A stretch of 64,000 nucleotides of DNA from Shimia thalassica (GCF_001458215.1 NZ_CYTW01000001.1:806001-870000), one strand, 5' to 3'. Numbered from the stretch's first letter, positions 18,784 to 28,131 are shown. The notes: generated by a model not told the origin, from the sequence alone. Numbers and translations are program-made.

Positions 18784-18876
18784 ATGAGCAAGTTTGCTGG
18801 TGACGATGTGGCGGGTCGGATCTATCTCGCCCTAGCACGTGCAGTCGCGGCAACGTTGATGCATTCCGGACCATAA
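18784..18876 (+). CDS. Possible 30-aa small protein or gene remnant
   Basis: An ATG-started frame (MSKFAGDDVAGRIYLALARA, then ten more residues) whose stop is 8 bases before a T-tailed hairpin. The ribosome site is not evident. The terminator directly after suggests the end of a transcription unit; it could equally be the C-terminal scrap of a lost gene. Not recognised. Confidence 0.25.
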   Translation: MSKFAGDDVAGRIYLALARAVAATLMHSGP

Positions 18877-18884
18877 CACCTAAG

Positions 18885-18917
18885 ACGCCCCACGCTTGTC
18901 CGCTGTGGGACGTTTTT
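18885..18917 (+). terminator. Rho-independent terminator near left end of island
   Basis: ACGCCCCAC pairs with GTGGGACGT (one mismatch) around an 11-base loop, followed by five T residues. Confidence 0.65.
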
Positions 18918-19039
18918 GATTCAGTTGTTTTCGGCGCAGTACCAGGATCGCCGTAACTTCCCAAGTTTTTGACCTATCTGCGAAAGTTTCGAATGTTTCT
19001 CGGTCTTATGTAACGCCTGAAGAACATAAGGGATTGAAA

Positions 19040-19474
19040 ATGAAAATTGTAAAGCTGTTGTCTACTGTAATCCTATCCGTGGGAGTCGCTGGTTCTGCGT
19101 TAGCAGCCAATGAAACGATGTTGATGAAATGCGGTGCTTCAAGCGGAAAGGCATATTTCTTTAATGGGGAAGGATGGATCAATGACACCATCAAAGATGG
19201 TCAGATCATTCTGATTGGGAATGCAGGTGGAGTAGAAGGCGAATATGACATCCGCTTCACCGATGCGTTCGGGGCAAAAGGTTATGTCTCCGATGGTGCG
19301 GCGGTGTTCCTCGCTGGAAGTGATCGCGGGAAATTCTCGTTCATTGCGGCCCACAGCAATTACACAGCCCAATACACCTTTGACGTAACGCGGAACGAAG
19401 TACTGTGGACGAGTCACAAAACTGGCACCATCGTTCAAAAGGTGGGGCTGTATTACGCAGAGTGTGAAGGTTAA
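19040..19474 (+). CDS. Exported protein of unknown function (island cargo)
   Basis: A 144-aa protein with a textbook signal peptide (MKIVKLLSTVILSVGVAGSA, cleavage near ALAANE). The mature domain is mostly predicted strand with two cysteines, at the start (MLMKCG) and the end (YYAECEG), which could form a disulphide in the periplasm. An in-frame TTG lies 6 bases upstream, but the ATG is preferred. Not recognised; AT-richer than the core genes. Confidence 0.65.
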   Translation: MKIVKLLSTVILSVGVAGSALAANETMLMKCGASSGKAYFFNGEGWINDTIKDGQIILIGNAGGVEGEYDIRFTDAFGAKGYVSDGAAVFLAGSDRGKFSFIAAHSNYTAQYTFDVTRNEVLWTSHKTGTIVQKVGLYYAECEG

Positions 19475-19710
19475 CCACCTTGAACCATACCGTCAGGGCA
19501 GCACTCGCTACACCGCAACCTGTCAAAACCTGGAGGCGACTGGTCTTCAAAGTGTAGCGGACGGCCCTGAACCGACCTCCGTTTGGGTGTAGAGATGCTG
19601 CGACGAAGCCCGTTGAACCTGCTGTTAGCTGCGAGTGCAAAATCGAGTCACGGGCGAACTGGTACAATTTGGGGCGGAGCGGACCCATCTTTGCGTAGTT
19701 CACCTTTGAA

Positions 19711-20682
19711 TTAAAAAGGGTTGCCTATCAGCTCGTAAATTCTGTTTTCGTTGTACCGATACAAGCATAATGCTGCATCTCGCGTGCTCATGAAGTCCAT
19801 ACTTGAGGAAAACAATTGTTCGCAATTTGCACCTCGGGCTGCAATCCACTGGCGCTGGTTCGAACGAAGCGCGGCCCTTTCGCTAGTATTCTTTTCGGCC
19901 ATCGCCGCATCATAGACAAGCCCCAGAATGCTATCGCTTTGCATGAGGTCTTTGTCCATGCAGAAGAGCCGCTCTACTTTCGTTTCTGCATTCGCACAGT
20001 TGAAACTTGGGCCAAGAGGCCGCGGTCGAACGTCTGATCCCATCGTGGCGATAACACCATCAACACATGCTTTACGTCCACCTTGTATCGGCTTAGGGTC
20101 GTCGAAGCCACGGTAGAAGCCAAAACAACGAGCCGAGATAGCGGTCATCCATTTTATTTCTCCTGGCCCGTAGAGATCGGAAAACAGCTCGAGCGTACCA
20201 TAGGGAAAGCCGTTTAAAACTGCAAATTTGGCGATAGTTTCATTACATAATTCGTGACGAACACCGGATGCAGAGCAAGAATGAATCCCCAACATGGAAC
20301 CCTGCGTCAAAATCGAATATTCCCCAGCAGGGAAAAGGATCATTGCACATGATGACGCGCATTCCTGATGCGCGATGATGCTAAATGACTTTTCCTTTAT
20401 TCCTGTTGCCAACTCCATGGCAGCAGGGACACTACCCCCCGGGCTAGTGACCCTAAGTATACGGAAATCTGGCGGAACTGCACTGATTGCGGCTTCAAAA
20501 CGAGCTGCATCGCCAGTTTCGATAGCACCTCGACCGACAACCACAGTGCTTCCGCCATCTACTAGCGAGGGCTCAACTGTGAATGTCATGGACAATGCCG
20601 GGATAGCGAAGAGGCTCAAACAAAAAGTGAAAAGCGCCAAATGGCGAAAAATCGTTTGCAATAGATTGGGAAAGGAAAACAT
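19711..20682 (-). CDS. Periplasmic ClpP/SppA-like domain fused to LprI-like domain
   Basis: About 323 aa. A signal peptide or anchor (residues about 10-32) is followed by a COG3904-type ClpP-fold domain: RVTSPGGSVPAAMELA, then AHQECASSCAMILFPAG with a Ser111 nucleophile candidate, and LGIHSC. Residues about 226-320 (FNCANAETKVERLFC ... LRSNQRQWIAARG ... CLYRYNENRIYEL) match the LprI/DUF1311 domain, known from lysozyme-inhibitor lipoproteins. It probably acts in the periplasm; proteolytic activity is unproven. An earlier in-frame start at 20772 exists. Cargo of the island. Confidence 0.7.
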   Translation of the reverse strand: MFSFPNLLQTIFRHLALFTFCLSLFAIPALSMTFTVEPSLVDGGSTVVVGRGAIETGDAARFEAAISAVPPDFRILRVTSPGGSVPAAMELATGIKEKSFSIIAHQECASSCAMILFPAGEYSILTQGSMLGIHSCSASGVRHELCNETIAKFAVLNGFPYGTLELFSDLYGPGEIKWMTAISARCFGFYRGFDDPKPIQGGRKACVDGVIATMGSDVRPRPLGPSFNCANAETKVERLFCMDKDLMQSDSILGLVYDAAMAEKNTSERAALRSNQRQWIAARGANCEQLFSSSMDFMSTRDAALCLYRYNENRIYELIGNPF

Positions 20683-20830
20683 GAAATTCAACTTCACCTT
20701 TTTCTGAGGTCCTTCGCCGCGCTGGCGATCGCCAAACTTGCCCCAAAGGTCTGCTATGCGGGGCGATTTCATCGGATCGACGTAACTGCTATTCGTTTAT
20801 GGCGAATGGCAGAACCTTCTGATTTCATTA

Positions 20831-22075
20831 CTACAGCTTGCTGCTTGTACAATCGAAGTATAGCCGTGCATTCCAGATCACTTCATCCAAAGCACAAAGA
20901 TTTTCGATGTCAGTGTCAGTTATCTCTATGTCGTTAAAAACTGATTTCGCCGGATGAGCGAGAATGTTGCGTGCGCCGTTATTTACTTTGTCGACAAGTT
21001 TTCCGAACTCTTTTCTTGAAAGGAGTGTGCCATCTTGGTTGCACATCATACCAGTCTTGAAGCATGGCCATCTCTTTCCTGATCGTATTGCTTCCAGCAT
21101 GTCTAGCAAACTCAACCGTCCAAGATCACCATTCAGGTCTTTGCAGTCCCTAAGTCGACCTTGCACCTTGCTCGTAAGGTTTTCTTCAATCTCCCCTTTG
21201 AAGACTCGATTAAGTAGCAGCCCAACGCCTCTCTCGCATCTAACAAAGTAACGGTAGGCACGATGTGCTCGGTTTTCGAAGGTCGGAGCAGCTGAACCGA
21301 CCTCTTCGAGAACCCTTTTAATGAATGCAGAGTTTTGGTCCGCGCCTGGAAACTTGATCCCGGTGTCATCCGGGGTGCTGTCGGTAAATAGGCCACCTGT
21401 GCAGATAATCTGATAATTTCCTTTTACCTTCCGGTACAAGACGATCGAGGGTTTGATGCCGGGTACGGCGAGCGTTTTCTCGTCTCCAGAGTTAATCAGT
21501 TCGACATTCTCCTGCGCAGTTACAAGTGGGTACGAATGTCCGTCATAGTTCAAAAGGTGGGCTTGATTGACAATCAGTTGACCTTGATCACCAAGATAGT
21601 CTGGTTGCAGGAGGTCATCAGATCCTACTTCGTGGATGTAGTCGTTTCGACTAAATGATTTGACGCGGTTACTGACCCGTATGTCGAGTGGCCGCGCTTC
21701 TAGGCTACTAAATAGGTTTTTCAAGTTTTCTTGCACAGCTGGGGAGTGCCGCTGGGGGTTTGGAAGATCCCCCCACCCAAACTGGATAATTGCAGGCACA
21801 CCACCTTCAAACCGTTCAAGAACGCGCTTGATCACCTCAGATCCGTGTGTATCCAAAGAAATCAGCGTTTGCGATGGAGACATCATCACCAGCGCATCAG
21901 CACTTAAGACCTCCTCGTGAACCAACTCTAGCCATTTGTTAGCGCCGTACTCGCTTATGTTCGCCGGGAGCCTAACAACTTCAGACCTAAGTGTGTCCTT
22001 CAGGAGCTTCTCGAAAGTGCTGAATCGATCTTCTTCGTATCGTGAAACGAGTGGAGAGAAAAAGAGCACTTTCAT
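20831..22075 (-). CDS. Two-domain protein with C-terminal HEPN-type R-N-x3-H motif
   Basis: A 414-aa protein of unknown function. The N-terminal part (MKVLFFSPLVSRYE, SADALVMMSPSQ, VPAIIQFGWGD, QIICTGGLF) reads as an alpha/beta Rossmann-like fold resembling ThuA/glutamine-amidotransferase-like domains. The C-terminal 120 residues are helical and contain GARNILAHP, with Arg369, Asn370 and His374 matching the Rx4-6H motif of HEPN ribonuclease domains (Swt1-like). HEPN proteins are common in anti-phage and toxin systems. A TTG six codons upstream is an alternative start. No antitoxin partner is obvious. The family call is inference. Confidence 0.6.
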   Translation of the reverse strand: MKVLFFSPLVSRYEEDRFSTFEKLLKDTLRSEVVRLPANISEYGANKWLELVHEEVLSADALVMMSPSQTLISLDTHGSEVIKRVLERFEGGVPAIIQFGWGDLPNPQRHSPAVQENLKNLFSSLEARPLDIRVSNRVKSFSRNDYIHEVGSDDLLQPDYLGDQGQLIVNQAHLLNYDGHSYPLVTAQENVELINSGDEKTLAVPGIKPSIVLYRKVKGNYQIICTGGLFTDSTPDDTGIKFPGADQNSAFIKRVLEEVGSAAPTFENRAHRAYRYFVRCERGVGLLLNRVFKGEIEENLTSKVQGRLRDCKDLNGDLGRLSLLDMLEAIRSGKRWPCFKTGMMCNQDGTLLSRKEFGKLVDKVNNGARNILAHPAKSVFNDIEITDTDIENLCALDEVIWNARLYFDCTSSKL

Positions 22076-22093
22076 TGTGTCAAACCATTTCAA

Positions 22094-22766
22094 ACAAAGC
22101 GTTCTACGCCTCTATCCGGACGAACAATGCAGTATCTGTACATTCAGAACAATGGCACAATTGTTTTCGGCATGTGCGGCAACCACTTTAGGCTCCGAGC
22201 CGACTTGAGGTGGTGCAGAGACTTCTGCTGGCTTCGGTTCAATCTGAATGTCCGGTCTTTCGGAACCACATCGAACCCTACGCACCTGCGGAGAATGACC
22301 TCTTACCGCCAAAAGTGTACTAAATCCACCGTGTCAGTTTCGAAATTTGCTACACCATATCTGATGATGGTGGCTGGGATGTTACCAAACACGATCAGGG
22401 TGTCCGACACAAAAGGCGACGCAGATAGCATGGATGTGCGGTCAATTTTTGCCCGTCGTTCGCGCCAAGCCGAACACCAGCAGATACGCACCATGGAGTA
22501 CAATCGGCTTGAAGATCAACGGACTAAAATTGTGGCGTATATCAATAGCCTCATTTGGAGGGAGGCTCAATAAAACACTCAGTCTATTGTAGCAGTGCAC
22601 CACGTTGGGGATCAGCAGTTTTCTATCCTAATCTTGGGTGATCGTTGAATTTTATGAAGTAGTGACTTCTTTTACCGTTTGGGGGCTTGGGCTATAAATA
22701 AATTCATAAATCCGCTGGTTCATCAAAAGACAGATTGGAGCAACAAGCTCTCAATAGGAGACTCTC
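22094..22766. other. Intergenic region upstream of the RTX gene
   Basis: There is no confident gene in about 670 bases. A plus-strand frame from ATG 22295 to 22573 (92 codons, basic, helical C-terminal half) could be a small gene but lacks a convincing ribosome site and any similarity I recognise. The last 190 bases are AT-rich and should hold the RTX promoter. Confidence 0.45.
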
Positions 22767-25700
22767 ATGATTATCTCACCATCAATTGTTGCAACTAATG
22801 AAGTTCAGATCGCCAACACAAATGCCCCCTCTTCGGGCGTTCATGGTCGTTCCAGCCCGAATGTGACTGCCTTGGAAGATGGTGGATTTGTCATCACATG
22901 GGTGTCGGAAGGAAATGGTACAGAAAGTCAGGACGGAAGTGGCAGTGGTATATTTGGCCAACGATTTGACGTTGTGGGCAATAGAGTTGGTGAAGAATTC
23001 CAGATCAACACAACAACCCAATATGATCAGAGATCTCCTGAGGTAGCTGCACTTCCAGATGGCGGTTTTTACGTCGTTTGGAGTTCTGAAGGATGGACTG
23101 ATTTTGCGGGTGGTATTTTTGGTCAGCGGTTCGACCAAGAAGGCGTACCTGTCGGTGGGGAAGAACAGATAAGCGCCCCTGGGAATATAGTTCAATGGGA
23201 TCCGGAAATTGTTTCCTATCCAGATGGATCTCTTTTCGTCGGGTGGATTGCTTCAGATAATGATAGCCAGCTTAGGGGTATTTTTGGTCGTGGTTACACT
23301 CCAGAAATGACCGCGATATCCGATGAGTTCGTGCTTGACCAGTCAACGGCTTCCTATTCAAACCTGAGCCTTGCTGCGGTTGGACAAGAGGGATTTGTTG
23401 CTGCTTGGGGAATCAGGGATTTTCGCTATCAGATTACCTCAGTTTTCTTCTCGGATATGGAAGGACAAACGTCGGACCGCCTGTTTATTACGGATCAATC
23501 TCGAGTAAGTGCTTTTCAAATCAATGGCGTTCAAAATGTACTTTACGGAACGGATCAGGTCTTTCTCGCCTGGAGTGACTATAGAACTTATGGAGAAGGG
23601 ACGGACCTTCTCACTAACTTTCAGGTTATTTTTGATTTGGACGGTTCCACATCCGATGAGGCTGAACCCTTGGAAGTAGATGGGAACTTGGGAGATGTCA
23701 TTGTACTAGGCGATCAAGGGATGCAATTTGTTGTTGGCGATGAAATCTATCTTGACGGAGGAGGATACACGCCGACAGTCTTCTTGGGTTATAGGGGGTA
23801 TCTCGACACAATTGAAAATGTGAACAGTGAGACGAACCTACCAATTACGAGTAGTTACCGTTTACTTCCTGCCGCTACGCAACTGAACAATGGATCAATA
23901 GTTTATGCATGGGATGCAGGTTATGAAATTGCGTTCCAACAATATCGCAGCAACAGTTTTGCGACCGGCAGTCTGGACATTATTGGCTCACCATTCGCTG
24001 GCGAACTTCTTACGGCTTTGCCGATCGGAATTGATGACCCTGATGGCGTAGGAGATTTCTCTTATCAGTGGTTGCGTGGTGGAGAAAACATTGAAGGGGC
24101 CAATTCGTCAATCTACACACTTTCCGAGGAAGATGTTGGTCTTGGCATGTCGGTTCGTGTTCAATTCACAGATGGTCTGGGCACTTTAGAAACCATTTTA
24201 AGTGGTACAGTCCAGCAGATAGGCGTTTCGCTAGTTGGAACGGACGCAAATGATAGTTTAACGGGTTCTTACGGAAATGATCAAATTCGAGGGGTGGGCG
24301 GCAACGACACGATCCATGGGGGACAGGGCGTCGATGTTTTGTCGGGCGACGATGGCGATGACCAGATCACGGGGCGCGGTACGATTGTTGGGGGCGGTGG
24401 CGCTGATCTAATTTTTCTGCTCCCTGATACGTACTCGAGATACAATGATTATACAAACTTGGTTGAGGCCGGAGAAGGAAATGACTCCGTTTCAGGATCT
24501 GGCACAATTTTTGCCGGGCCGGGAGACGACGTCATTGTCGTAGAAGGAGACGTAAGGCTTGCGGACACCAATAGTTTGTATGGTGAAAGCGGCGATGACA
24601 CAATTTACGCTGACGGACGGGACGACTTCATTTCAGGCGGTAGCGGGCAAGACGTTCTCTCTGCGGGTGATGGAAACGATTTCGTCAATCCTGGTTCCGG
24701 GGTTGACATCATTACAATGGGCAATGGAACCGACACGGTTTACGGCTCATCGGATGAGTTGAACGGAGATACAATTCATGGCGTGTTTGAAAACGACCTT
24801 GTTTCGATCAATTCAACCACATTTTTTGGATCGCCAGTTATCATCCAAAACGATGACCTGACAACACTGTCATTAGACTTGACTGGTGACTCTCAACTCG
24901 ACTTCCATCTCCATTTCAGCGATCCGACCATTCTTTATCAACAAAACATCTTCCAAACGGATGAGGGGGTATTGATCTACAGAGTCAGGTATATTGGAAC
25001 CGAAAATGACGATTGGATTAACGGCACGGACACAGACAACACAATTGAAGGGCTTGCCGGAAGCGACACACTTAAAGGGTATGCCGGTAACGACCTTTTG
25101 GAAGGTGGGGCTGGCGGAAGCAGTCGCGGCGATAGTTTGTACGGTGGTATAGGCAATGATACACTTTTTGGCGCATCCTCTTCTAATCTCGAAGGTGACG
25201 ATACCTTGAGAGATAGATTAGAGGGCGGTGAAGGCAATGACCTTCTGGTTGGAGGGGCCGCTAATGATTCATTGTTTGGAAACGAAGATAGAGACACATT
25301 GATTGGCGGGTCTGGCAACGACTTTTTGAATGGGGCGCACGGTTCGGACCGACTTGAGGGTGGCTCTGGATCTGACCGCCTTGATGGAGGAACAGGCAAT
25401 GACCTTCTTTTCGGAGGGGCTGACGATGATTCCCTATCTGGCTCCATTGGCAATGACACACTCTTTGGAGAGGATGGGCGAGATATTTTAGCAGGGGAGA
25501 GCGGAAACGACTCTCTTGACGGTGGTAACAGCGATGATGTTCTCAACGGTGGCGACGGCAACGACACGCTGATAGGTGGGGAAGGAAACGATACCCTCAT
25601 AGGAGGCGAAAGTGAAGACGACCTGCGTGATGTGATCTACGGTGGTGTCGGCGATGATACGATCGACGGCGGTTACGGTAACGACGAACTGCGTGGTGAC

Positions 25701-26168
25701 GCAGGCAATGATACGATTGCGGGAGGTTTCGGAGCGGATACTGTCATAGGTGGGGTAGGCCATGACACACTGACAGGTTCGGCCTTCGCGGACCAAATTT
25801 TCAGCGGCGATGGCGACGATTTTGTCAACGGCGGCTGGGGGCATGACCTTGTCAACGGCGGTGCGGGTGCCGACCGGTTCTTCCATATCGGGATCGTTGA
25901 TCACGGTTCGGACTGGATTCAAGATTACAATTCTGCCGAAAGGGATGTTCTTCAGTTCGGTATCACCTCCGCCACGGTCAGACAGTTCCAGGTGAACTTT
26001 ACCCACACCGAAAGTGCGACGGGCGAACGTTCTGGCGACGACAACGTGGAAGAAGCGTTTGTGATCTATCGTCCTACTGGCCAGATAGTTTGGGCACTGG
26101 TGGATGGCGAAGGGCAGTCGTCGATCACCATACAGATCGGATCCGATGTGTTCGACTTGCTGGCATAA
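22767..26168 (+). CDS. Large RTX calcium-binding protein, predicted type I secretion substrate
   Basis: A 1133-aa protein without a Sec signal. Residues 1 to about 400 contain blade-like repeats (PEVAALPDGGFYVVWSSEG, IFGQRFDQEGVPVG) suggesting a beta-propeller; about 405-485 look like an Ig-like domain. From about 488 to 1037 there are many nonapeptide RTX repeats (GGxGNDxLxG) that bind calcium after export. The C-terminal 95 residues resemble the type I secretion signal domain of Rhodobacterales RTX proteins. A ribosome site (TAGGAG) precedes the ATG. No ABC exporter, membrane-fusion or outer-membrane gene is nearby, so export must use a host system. No toxin-type catalytic domain is visible; adhesion or surface coating is possible. 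Confidence 0.9.
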   Translation: MIISPSIVATNEVQIANTNAPSSGVHGRSSPNVTALEDGGFVITWVSEGNGTESQDGSGSGIFGQRFDVVGNRVGEEFQINTTTQYDQRSPEVAALPDGGFYVVWSSEGWTDFAGGIFGQRFDQEGVPVGGEEQISAPGNIVQWDPEIVSYPDGSLFVGWIASDNDSQLRGIFGRGYTPEMTAISDEFVLDQSTASYSNLSLAAVGQEGFVAAWGIRDFRYQITSVFFSDMEGQTSDRLFITDQSRVSAFQINGVQNVLYGTDQVFLAWSDYRTYGEGTDLLTNFQVIFDLDGSTSDEAEPLEVDGNLGDVIVLGDQGMQFVVGDEIYLDGGGYTPTVFLGYRGYLDTIENVNSETNLPITSSYRLLPAATQLNNGSIVYAWDAGYEIAFQQYRSNSFATGSLDIIGSPFAGELLTALPIGIDDPDGVGDFSYQWLRGGENIEGANSSIYTLSEEDVGLGMSVRVQFTDGLGTLETILSGTVQQIGVSLVGTDANDSLTGSYGNDQIRGVGGNDTIHGGQGVDVLSGDDGDDQITGRGTIVGGGGADLIFLLPDTYSRYNDYTNLVEAGEGNDSVSGSGTIFAGPGDDVIVVEGDVRLADTNSLYGESGDDTIYADGRDDFISGGSGQDVLSAGDGNDFVNPGSGVDIITMGNGTDTVYGSSDELNGDTIHGVFENDLVSINSTTFFGSPVIIQNDDLTTLSLDLTGDSQLDFHLHFSDPTILYQQNIFQTDEGVLIYRVRYIGTENDDWINGTDTDNTIEGLAGSDTLKGYAGNDLLEGGAGGSSRGDSLYGGIGNDTLFGASSSNLEGDDTLRDRLEGGEGNDLLVGGAANDSLFGNEDRDTLIGGSGNDFLNGAHGSDRLEGGSGSDRLDGGTGNDLLFGGADDDSLSGSIGNDTLFGEDGRDILAGESGNDSLDGGNSDDVLNGGDGNDTLIGGEGNDTLIGGESEDDLRDVIYGGVGDDTIDGGYGNDELRGDAGNDTIAGGFGADTVIGGVGHDTLTGSAFADQIFSGDGDDFVNGGWGHDLVNGGAGADRFFHIGIVDHGSDWIQDYNSAERDVLQFGITSATVRQFQVNFTHTESATGERSGDDNVEEAFVIYRPTGQIVWALVDGEGQSSITIQIGSDVFDLLA

Positions 26169-26313
26169 CGTCTAATTCCAGGACCTTGAAAAGTCGGCTT
26201 CGGCGGGCCTTTTCTATGCTCGGGCAACCTGAAGGCGAAGAGTATGCAATCCAAACCCGCAAACTTTCTTTATTGATAGGGGGGGCGGGGACCAAGCCAG
26301 ATTTTCAAATCGA

Positions 26314-26498
26314 TCATCGGCCATGTCGAATATCCATTTCTGGCCAGCCGTTTGGAAAATCTCCCAACATGATGCAACACCGCGCCCAGTCCCGATCCAG
26401 CTTTGCGGCGTTCTTGCGCATGACACGGAAATACTCGTCGCGTGATGGATCGTTTTCAGGGGGGGGGGAACCCGGACATCAAGTTTGCGACGCACCAA
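26314..26498 (-). pseudogene. Small ORF after terS, frameshifted at a run of 10 C
   Basis: Read from a TTG at 26498, the frame gives MVRRKLDVRVPPP and then goes wrong at a homopolymer of ten bases (G on the plus strand, 26459-26468). With one more base the frame would continue ENDPSRDEYFRVMRKNAA, then LDRDWARCCIMLGDFPNGWP, to a stop at 26314. That continuation looks protein-like, while the literal frame does not. It lies just downstream of the terminase small subunit gene on the same strand. It could be a real frameshift, a slippage switch or a sequencing error. Product not recognised. Confidence 0.4.
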
Positions 26499-26526
26499 GA
26501 GGCACTTGGAAACCTTGGCAGACCAT

Positions 26527-27015
26527 TTAGTTCATCAGCAGCGTTGACCAATCTGGATTCCCTTCACTGTCGGTTGGTAGGGTTTGGCCTTGCGCGTGTG
26601 TGGTGGTTGGTCGGGATACCCCGGCAGGTGGGGCGTGACCGTCCCTGCTGCGAATTCCCAGATCGCGCAACAAAGTCTGCAATTGGCGACAAAGGTCCAT
26701 TTGCAAAACGTGGATCGGGTTTTTGGTTATGACTCCGTTCGCAAGCGTAACAACGGCGGGAACCATCGCCGCGACGATACGGTTGGCATACATCTGTTGC
26801 TGGACGTGGGCGGCTTCGACCAGCAGCGCCAGATCGCCTTCGGTCCAGCGGCCCGGGTCTTCACGATAAATGGCATTCAGGAAATCCCGTCCCCGCTCAT
26901 CCAAAAATTCCGCACTAGCGACGAGTGGGGCGGTATCAAGCGAACGGTCGGGCGCGTTTGCGGCTGCAACGCGCTGGCTTATCGTGTCTTTGCGTGGTTT
27001 GCGATGTTTGGACAT
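26527..27015 (-). CDS. terS: Phage terminase small subunit, P27-like
   Basis: A 162-aa protein. The sequence FLDERGRDFLNAIYRE, DLALLVEAAHVQQQMYANRI and especially TKNPIHVLQMDLCRQLQTLL followed by RDLGI follow the P27-family TerS pattern, in which an NP...LLRxLGL helix precedes a disordered tail. TerS recognises DNA for packaging. No large subunit or structural genes are in the element, so it probably serves to divert a helper phage's packaging machinery. The start is MSKHRKPRKD; 86 further codons upstream are open but unlike protein. Confidence 0.72.
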   Translation of the reverse strand: MSKHRKPRKDTISQRVAAANAPDRSLDTAPLVASAEFLDERGRDFLNAIYREDPGRWTEGDLALLVEAAHVQQQMYANRIVAAMVPAVVTLANGVITKNPIHVLQMDLCRQLQTLLRDLGIRSRDGHAPPAGVSRPTTTHAQGQTLPTDSEGNPDWSTLLMN

Positions 27016-27302
27016 AAATCGGTCCCGAATAGTCAGGGTCTTGGGGTAACATAATACCGTTAAAATATCAGTCCAGTATCGGTTTTGGCCGCCAACGGGG
27101 GGCGAAAATGACCACAAGTTAGACTCTCTCTGGGTTCCGTGCGGTGAGGATTCCCAAGCTGAAGTCCCGAACCGCCGCCCCCCTGTAAACTGCGTCGGCC
27201 CGTCATCTGGTGGTGCCTGGTCCGGTCCTGTAGTTGTTAGACTGTCATTGGAATCTTCGATAAGAAGAACCATCAGAAATATTATTCCACTGAGTGTCGA
27301 CC

Positions 27303-27869
27303 ATGAATTACATCACTGCATTATCAACTTCACTTGCCATCTGCATGGCGACGGCAACTTGGGCCAATGAACTGGACAAAAGGGAGAAAGCCCTTTTGTC
27401 AAAGTGCGAAAATTACATGGAAAAGAACGACCGAGATTCGGCAAAAGCTGTTCTCGGCGGACTTGCATCAAAACTTAGAAGCCGCGATTTGTCAGAAACA
27501 GACGGGGACTTCTTGGATTACGTGAATAAAAGCACTCAAGAATGTGTCGAATTCGCCTTCGGGGTTGGGGCTAGGTACTATGTAGCTGAGGGAAAATTTC
27601 TAAATGATGCTGGGCTAAAAGAAGCTGGTGAAAAAAAGATTCAACAAGAGGCGCAAAGGCAATTTGACGAGGAGCTTGAGCAACTAGAGAAGGAAGAGAA
27701 ACTGCAAACCATAAGGAAGGAAGCTGCTCGGAAACGTAACAAGGAGCGAGTGGCTCAGAAGGTTTTTGAAGCCTGTGTAAAACTCGCATCAGATGACGAA
27801 ATCGCGGCGTTTACGAACCAACTTTGCGTTAATAGCTTTATGGTAAATGGATTGCCAGATCGGTTCTAA
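27303..27869 (+). CDS. Exported coiled-coil protein of unknown function (island cargo)
   Basis: A 188-aa protein. The N-terminus (MNYITALSTSLAICMATATW, then ANE) is a signal peptide. The middle (about residues 105-155) is a highly charged Glu/Lys/Arg coiled coil. Cysteines lie on both sides of it (SKCENY, TQECVEF, EACVKL, QLCVNS) and may pair in the periplasm. A GTG three codons upstream is an alternative start. It is on the opposite strand to the satellite backbone and sits between terS and the primase. Not recognised. Confidence 0.6.
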   Translation: MNYITALSTSLAICMATATWANELDKREKALLSKCENYMEKNDRDSAKAVLGGLASKLRSRDLSETDGDFLDYVNKSTQECVEFAFGVGARYYVAEGKFLNDAGLKEAGEKKIQQEAQRQFDEELEQLEKEEKLQTIRKEAARKRNKERVAQKVFEACVKLASDDEIAAFTNQLCVNSFMVNGLPDRF

Positions 27870-28131
27870 GTAACATCTTGATGCGGCCAGCCCAGTACGT
27901 CGCTCTGTCCGATGCTCAAGATATATTCAATCATATATAGCTAACAGACTATAGGTGTGTGGTGATGGACTGGGTATCGATTCGGATATAGGCGTTGTTT
28001 CCTATAGCCGTTTAGATAACTACCATTTTGCGCGATTTTTTCACATCCCTTAGTGTATATGAAGGGTATATACTTTGAGCATAATAATAATTTTGTAGAC
28101 CCCTTTAATACATACCAAACGCGCAAAATAG

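Larger units (their letters stand above)
18656..19039. other. Left end of island: arm-type sites, possible small ORF, terminator
   Basis: There is no clear gene in these 384 bases. The stretch holds three copies of a TAGGGAC motif in two orientations (18703-18710, 18716-18730, 18749-18757 inverted), a possible 30-codon open frame and a T-tailed hairpin. Confidence 0.6.

Noticed and set aside
22295-22573. 92-codon plus-strand frame before the RTX gene
   Set aside because: No convincing ribosome site or similarity; mentioned only within the intergenic entry.
24977-25600. Long minus-strand open frame rich in Ser/Pro opposite the RTX repeats
   Set aside because: It is the antisense of the GGxGND repeats and owes its length and low complexity to them.
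22767-26168. CRISPR or tandem DNA repeat in the region of short repeats
   Set aside because: The repeats are coding nonapeptide RTX repeats with variable DNA sequence, not identical direct repeats with spacers.
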